From positions 19,306 through 83,305 of the forward strand of contig NZ_BDBS01000048.1 of NCBI RefSeq assembly GCF_001613105.1: a DNA stretch of 64,000 nucleotides. The letters run 5' to 3'. Below the pieces are notes generated by a model, which saw only the letters and a list, made by a program, of their open reading frames with translations, did not search any database and had not been told where the DNA came from. This DNA is from Nocardia pseudobrasiliensis NBRC 108224 (lineage in GTDB: Bacteria > Actinomycetota > Actinomycetes > Mycobacteriales > Mycobacteriaceae). Every line of letters starts with the position of its first letter. Positions within the stretch are counted from its first letter, which is position 1. Positions 60,043 to 64,000 of this stretch are shown one piece after another. The translations under genes were made by a program, and so were the position numbers.

Positions 60043-60118
60043 CTTCGATCCAGGTGACCGGTGCAGGGTCGCTCGGTGGCGCCATGGTGGTATCCGCAGG
60101 GCGAGAGGAGGATTCGCT

Positions 60119-60541
60119 GTGGCAGAGGATGGTGCGGGGTCGGCCGCGCGGACGTCGGAAGCGGCGGAGCAGCGCGCGCGTGATATAGCGGAGCTGGAAA
60201 GTCGGCGCAAGCTGCTGACGGCCACGGCGATGGCGTGCGAAAACCGGATCACGGTCACCGTGAATGCCGATGGCGTACTGATCGAAACAAAGTTCTCCGC
60301 CGATATCGGCGATCTTTCCTATGCGGAGGTCGCGGAGGCGCTGCCGATTGCCGTGCGGGCCGCTGCCCGGGAGGTAACCAGGCGCGGTCGCGCCATGATG
60401 TGGCCGTTGCTGGAGCGCGATACCGAAATACCGATCATGGCATCGGATGTCGGTGTCACCGGTCCTGGAGCGGCGGTGGCCCTGACGCTGACGCCGCAAG
60501 ACATACCCGCAAGTTTACGTGAGCCCGAGGATTTGCAATGA
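60119..60541 (+). CDS. YbaB/EbfC family protein, EspL-like
   Basis: A 140-residue YbaB-fold protein paralogous to the one at 59394-59891: strand pair ITVTVNADGVLIETKFSADIGDLS, helix YAEVAEALPIAVRAAAREVTRR. The C-terminal tail is different and ends in EPEDLQ. GTG 60119 follows GAGAGGAGG. The stop overlaps the start of the WXG100 gene (ATGA), so the proteins are probably made together. Confidence 0.8.
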   Translation: MAEDGAGSAARTSEAAEQRARDIAELESRRKLLTATAMACENRITVTVNADGVLIETKFSADIGDLSYAEVAEALPIAVRAAAREVTRRGRAMMWPLLERDTEIPIMASDVGVTGPGAAVALTLTPQDIPASLREPEDLQ

Positions 60542-60843
60542 CGCAACCGATCGAGGTCGATCCGACCAAATTGGAGAACGCCGGACATCATCTGTTGTCG
60601 GTGAAGGACAAGATGGACGGCATTGTCGGCAAGCTGAAAAACGCCGTGGGCCATGCCGGTACGGAAACCTGGGGCAACGACAAATTCGGGAAGGGCTTCG
60701 CCGACGGCGAGGACGGCTATACGAAATCGCGGACGGAACTGCTCGCGGGCGCGGACGAAACGGTGAAATCGCTGCAGCAGTTCGGTCAGGGCATGGTCGA
60801 CGCCGCGGCCACGGTGCGTAAAGCCGACACCCCGGGAGCGTAA
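60538..60843 (+). CDS. WXG100-family protein
   Basis: A 101-residue helical hairpin protein with the WxG-type loop GTETWGNDKFGKGFADGEDGY at its centre and long flanking helices (LENAGHHLLSVKDKMDGIVG, ETVKSLQQFGQGMVDAAATV). It ends in a short flexible tail after VRKADTP. It is paralogous to the Trp-less protein at 49260-49559. A type VII export substrate or partner for the giant protein encoded 13 bases downstream is the likely role. Confidence 0.82.
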   Translation: MTQPIEVDPTKLENAGHHLLSVKDKMDGIVGKLKNAVGHAGTETWGNDKFGKGFADGEDGYTKSRTELLAGADETVKSLQQFGQGMVDAAATVRKADTPGA

Positions 60844-60856
60844 CGGAAACCACGCC

Positions 60857-63800
60857 ATGTCCCTGTATCTACCCCCGGAACTGCGGTGGTTGTCCTATGT
60901 CGGCGGCGCGGAATGGCCCGACGGCGACGAGGACAAGATGTTCGCCATGGGCGACGAATGGAAAGCCGCGGCAAAGGCTTTGCACGAACTGGTCGCCGAG
61001 ATCCAGACCGTCCTGAACGAAACGCTCGCGGCCTATCCCTCGGGCGCCGGTCAGGATTCGGTGCGCGCCGAGATGACGAAACTGATCAGTGGTGACCACT
61101 CGATCGATCAGCTGGCCAAGCTGATGGATCAGATCGGCCAGTCGACCCGGAATTCGGGTACGACGATGGAACAGACCAAACTCATGGTCATTCTGACGTT
61201 GGCCCTGCTCGCCGGTGAGATATTCATGGCCTGGCTGTTCCCGCCCACGGCCCCCGCGGTCGAGGCCGCGGCCATCGGCGCCACCCGCGCCTTCCTGTAC
61301 CGCATGGGCCGGTCGGTGGTGGCCTTCCTGGAGTCGATTCCCGGGGTCGGCAAGCTTATCGGGCAGTTCATCAAGTTCGTCAAGATCATTCCTGATATTC
61401 CCAGCAAGGCAGGCGATCTGCTGGCGAATCCGATCGGTCTGGGCGTTCGAAAGATCACCCCCGGCAAGACGTTCTTGGATCTCGCGCCGCGGAGCTGGTC
61501 GCGAAACCCGTTCGTGCGCGACGTTTTCGACGTGATGCCCGAGGAGTTCGCGAAATGGATGGTCAAAAGCGGTGTCAACGTCGGCCTCTGGTCCGGTAGC
61601 CAGGACTTCCTGATCCAGTCCATCCAGATCGCCAAGGGGCATCGCGACGGCTACAACGGGCAGGAGATCGGACTGTCGATGGGAGCATCGATGGTCGGTA
61701 AATGGGCAAGTCATCTGCCCGCCGTCTACTTCCAGAAGTGGGGCGGGGATCTGTTCAAGAACTTCGGCGTGGATCCGTCGCGGGGCTGGGCGGGCGCGGC
61801 CAACGGCGCGATCGCGGGCGCGGCCACGAATGTGACCAGCGGTCTGGCCGGTGGTGTGCTGTATACCGTGGTGGCGGGCGGCAACTACCTCGAGAATGTC
61901 GGTACCGGCTTGATCGGTGGGGCTGCCCAGGGCGCGATCACCGGGGCGCAGCGCGGTCATATCGGGCAGTTGGGGGCTAGGCCGGGTTCGGGTGCGGATT
62001 TCACTGCCACGCATCCGGAATTGCATGTGCCCCTGCAGAATTTGGGTGGTGGCGGCAATCAGCACCAGTTGGGGGGCGGCGGAAACCAACACCAATTGGG
62101 TGGTGGCGGCAACCAGCTGGGCGGTGGCAACAACCAGCACCAGCCGGGCGGTGGCAACAACCAGCATCAGATCGGTGGCGGTAACAACCCGGCGCACGCG
62201 GGCGGCGGGAATAATCAGCAGCCGCCGCGGACATTCGAACAGCGGCAGAAGGATCTGCTCGATCAGCACGAGCGCAACTACTCGGCGGCCCGCGGATTGG
62301 ACCGCGACACCCAGAACGCCTTCGCCCGCCAGGGCCGGAATCTGAACCCGTTCGGCAGTCGCTCCGACCAGTATCAGGTCAACCGGAATATCGAGGTCTC
62401 CCGGCACCGCGCGGAAATGGACGCGCTCAATACCCAGCACAAGGCGGAGATCGCGGATCAGCGCGCACAGGCCGCCGAACAGCGCGCGCAGGACGCCCGC
62501 AACAACCATGCGGGAGACGCGAATACACGGCAGCAGATCGCGGCGCAGGCGCGCGCGGATGCGAACCGGGCCCAAACCGAGGCGAACGAGGCGCAGGCCC
62601 GGCTCGACGGGTTCCGCAATGATCCGAATGTCCAGAACTCGCTGACCAATGTGGCCAATGCCGCGCGGCCGCCGCACGCCGAACAGCCCGCCGCGCCGCC
62701 CGCGCAGCAGAATCCGCAGACGCCTCCGGCCCATCCCACGGATCGTCAGGTCGATCAGGCCGATCATCGAGTCGACCAGCGCCGCCAGGAATTCAATCGG
62801 TCGCTCGACGCTCACCAGGCGGCGAACAACGCTGTGCAGCAGCGCCTCAACGGAATTCAGGATCGGCTCCACGATCTCGATACCCGGCGCGTACCCCTGC
62901 AGCAGCAGGTGAACGACGCCCGTACCGCGCACGGGGATGCGGTCCAGCATGTGGCCGATCTGAAGAATCAGTTGAAACAGCCCGGCAATGAAGGTGATCG
63001 GGGACTGCGGGATCAGTTGCGGCAGGCCGAGCGCGATGTGATCCGCCAGGAGCGCAATGTGGCCGCGGCCGAGGGGGATCTGCGCCATATCGACCGCGAG
63101 ATCGCCAAACAGCAAGCCCCACTGGACAGTGCGCTCGATGCCCAGAAGAAGGCCTCCGAGGCGGTGGACAAGGCGAAGGCCAAACTCGACGAGGCCCTGA
63201 CGTATCAGCAGCAGATCCACGGACAGCCGGTGACGCCGCCGCCGACCATCCAGGAGGCGCACAATACGGTCAACACGCACGGCGCGAATGTCGACAACGC
63301 CCGCAATACCGTGACGCAGCACGGCACGAATGTCGATGATGCCCGGGCGGTGGACAATACGCACGGCAACAATGTCGACAACGCGCGTACCACCGACAAC
63401 ACGCACGGTGCGAATGTCGACAACGCGCGCACGACGGTCGCCAATCACGGCGCGAACGTCGACAACGCGCGGATCGTGGACGGCGCGCACGGTGCGAATG
63501 TCGATGCCGCGCGGAATACGGTCGCCCAGCACGGCGACAATGTCGACAACGCGCGGAACACGATCAACACCCACGGTATCAACGTCGACAACGCGCGGAA
63601 CACGGTGAACACGCATGGCGCGAATGTCGACAACGCGCGCAACACCATCAACACCCACGGTGTCAACGTCGACAACGCGCGCAACACGGTGAACACGCAT
63701 GGCGCGAATGTCGACAACGCGCGCAACACCATCAACACCCACAGTGCGAACGTCGACAACGCGCGCAACACAGTCACCAACCACGGCGCGAATGTCGACA

Positions 63801-64000
63801 GCGCGCGCAATACGGTCAACCAGCACGGCGCGGCGGTCGACAATGCCCGAAACACGCTCGCTACCAACCCGAATGACGGAGCGGCGCAGAACATCGTGAA
63901 TCAGCACGGCGCGAACGTCGACAACGCTCGGATCGTGGACGGCGCGCACGGCGCCAATGTCGACAACGCGCGGAACACGATCAACACGCACGGCGCCAAT
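60857..64000 (+). CDS. Second giant CpnT-like N-domain repeat protein (partial)
   Basis: The frame opens at ATG 60857 and stays open to the window end, so at least 1048 residues are encoded and the C-terminus is missing. Residues 1-150 (LYLPPELRWLSYVGGAEWPD, TKLMVILTLALLAGEIFMAW, LFPPTAPAVEAAA) are paralogous to those of the protein at 52996-59373. Residues 150-380 are helical and Gly-rich. GGGGNQHQL repeats occupy 396-455, and a Gln/Ala/Arg-rich coiled coil about 505-790. From residue 808 onward 14-residue units of the HGANVDNARNTVNT type continue to the edge. The start has only a weak ribosome binding site (CGGAAA). Confidence 0.82.
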   Translation, partial: MSLYLPPELRWLSYVGGAEWPDGDEDKMFAMGDEWKAAAKALHELVAEIQTVLNETLAAYPSGAGQDSVRAEMTKLISGDHSIDQLAKLMDQIGQSTRNSGTTMEQTKLMVILTLALLAGEIFMAWLFPPTAPAVEAAAIGATRAFLYRMGRSVVAFLESIPGVGKLIGQFIKFVKIIPDIPSKAGDLLANPIGLGVRKITPGKTFLDLAPRSWSRNPFVRDVFDVMPEEFAKWMVKSGVNVGLWSGSQDFLIQSIQIAKGHRDGYNGQEIGLSMGASMVGKWASHLPAVYFQKWGGDLFKNFGVDPSRGWAGAANGAIAGAATNVTSGLAGGVLYTVVAGGNYLENVGTGLIGGAAQGAITGAQRGHIGQLGARPGSGADFTATHPELHVPLQNLGGGGNQHQLGGGGNQHQLGGGGNQLGGGNNQHQPGGGNNQHQIGGGNNPAHAGGGNNQQPPRTFEQRQKDLLDQHERNYSAARGLDRDTQNAFARQGRNLNPFGSRSDQYQVNRNIEVSRHRAEMDALNTQHKAEIADQRAQAAEQRAQDARNNHAGDANTRQQIAAQARADANRAQTEANEAQARLDGFRNDPNVQNSLTNVANAARPPHAEQPAAPPAQQNPQTPPAHPTDRQVDQADHRVDQRRQEFNRSLDAHQAANNAVQQRLNGIQDRLHDLDTRRVPLQQQVNDARTAHGDAVQHVADLKNQLKQPGNEGDRGLRDQLRQAERDVIRQERNVAAAEGDLRHIDREIAKQQAPLDSALDAQKKASEAVDKAKAKLDEALTYQQQIHGQPVTPPPTIQEAHNTVNTHGANVDNARNTVTQHGTNVDDARAVDNTHGNNVDNARTTDNTHGANVDNARTTVANHGANVDNARIVDGAHGANVDAARNTVAQHGDNVDNARNTINTHGINVDNARNTVNTHGANVDNARNTINTHGVNVDNARNTVNTHGANVDNARNTINTHSANVDNARNTVTNHGANVDSARNTVNQHGAAVDNARNTLATNPNDGAAQNIVNQHGANVDNARIVDGAHGANVDNARNTINTHGAN
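62042..62223 (+). repeat. GGGGNQHQL coding repeats
   Basis: Six to seven imperfect units of 7-9 residues (LGGGGNQHQ, PGGGNNQHQ, AGGGNNQQ). They would form a flexible Gly/Asn/Gln/His linker between the membrane-proximal domain and the coiled coil. Confidence 0.75.
63278..64000 (+). repeat. 42-bp tandem coding repeat (14-residue units)
   Basis: Sixteen full units and the start of a seventeenth with consensus HGANVDNARNTVNT; the fourteenth is longer because of an inserted ATNPNDGAAQNIV segment. An 84-bp two-unit block (63602-63685) is repeated almost exactly at 63686-63769, which shows recent expansion. The array continues past the window. Hydrophobic positions spaced 3 and 4 apart (V5, A8, V12) fit two heptads per unit, so a coiled coil is likely. 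Confidence 0.85.

Noticed and set aside
60869..63991. A 1040-codon open frame on the minus strand
   Set aside because: It is antisense to the second giant gene. Its composition is a mirror of the plus-strand repeats, and the plus frame has the paralogous N-domain, WXG100 neighbour and coupled upstream genes.
63278..64000. Regular 42-bp repeats resembling a CRISPR array
   Set aside because: The repeats are contiguous, without unique spacers, and keep one coding frame.
1..64000. tRNA, rRNA, riboswitch or insertion sequence
   Set aside because: I found no cloverleaf with T-loop consensus, no rRNA motif, no transposase gene and no terminal inverted repeats. Short RNA genes could still be missed by eye.

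Overview
The window reads as chromosome of a mycolic-acid actinomycete, most likely Nocardia or a close relative. The DNA is very GC-rich and starts are often GTG. Markers of the group are WhiB, an AcpM-like acyl carrier protein, an LGFP-repeat cell-wall protein, EspG and WXG100 proteins of type VII (ESX) secretion, F420/flavin LLM oxidoreductases, a LIP-family secreted lipase and three SAM-methyltransferases of the DUF574 family. No rRNA, tRNA, CRISPR array or insertion sequence was seen.

Layout. 0-8 kb: a DUF574 methyltransferase cut by the window edge, an EspR-like regulator, a luciferase-like oxidoreductase, a DUF2252 protein, small membrane and hypothetical genes, a decayed phospholipase C gene, and a TetR/AhpD-like divergent pair with a palindromic operator. 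8.4-18.6 kb: a seven-gene operon that should take choline to glycine (choline oxidase, betaine aldehyde dehydrogenase, Rieske betaine monooxygenase, dimethylglycine oxidase, sarcosine oxidase), with an APC permease and an IclR regulator. Two identical GTTGC-N7-GCAAC palindromes lie ahead of it. 18.9-26 kb: envelope genes (lytic transglycosylase lipoprotein, small secreted proteins, LGFP protein), STAS and WhiB regulators, a beta-lactamase-fold hydrolase and an acyl carrier protein. 26.2-27.6 kb: a GGPP synthase followed by what looks like the first ~29 codons of a phytoene synthase, so probably a broken carotenoid operon. 27.5-33 kb: oxidoreductase, APH-like kinase, hydrolase and TetR/MarR regulators. 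33-36.7 kb: a DUF574 methyltransferase, then a terpene synthase and cytochrome P450 with overlapping stop and start. 36.8-49.2 kb: GlpT, secreted lipase, START-like protein, S9 peptidase with a MerR regulator sharing one operator sequence, a LysR-controlled gene pair, another DUF574 methyltransferase and an M20 peptidase lipoprotein.

49.2-64 kb is the most unusual part: two divergent modules built from the same parts. The leftward module encodes a YbaB/EspL-like protein, a 2125-residue protein, an 848-residue Gly/Ser-rich protein with a WXG motif, EspG, and a WXG100-like protein. The rightward module encodes a second YbaB-like protein, a WXG100 protein and a second giant protein that runs off the window. 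The two giants share an N-terminal domain of about 150 residues, then diverge into different arrays of tandem repeats: 12-residue, PDG-rich, NWTPPP and Leu/Gly/Ser in the first; a Gln/Arg-rich coiled coil and 14-residue HGANVDNARNT repeats in the second. No ESX membrane machinery is present in the window. I infer an orphan set of ESX-associated surface or secreted repeat proteins, possibly a polymorphic-toxin or fibre system.
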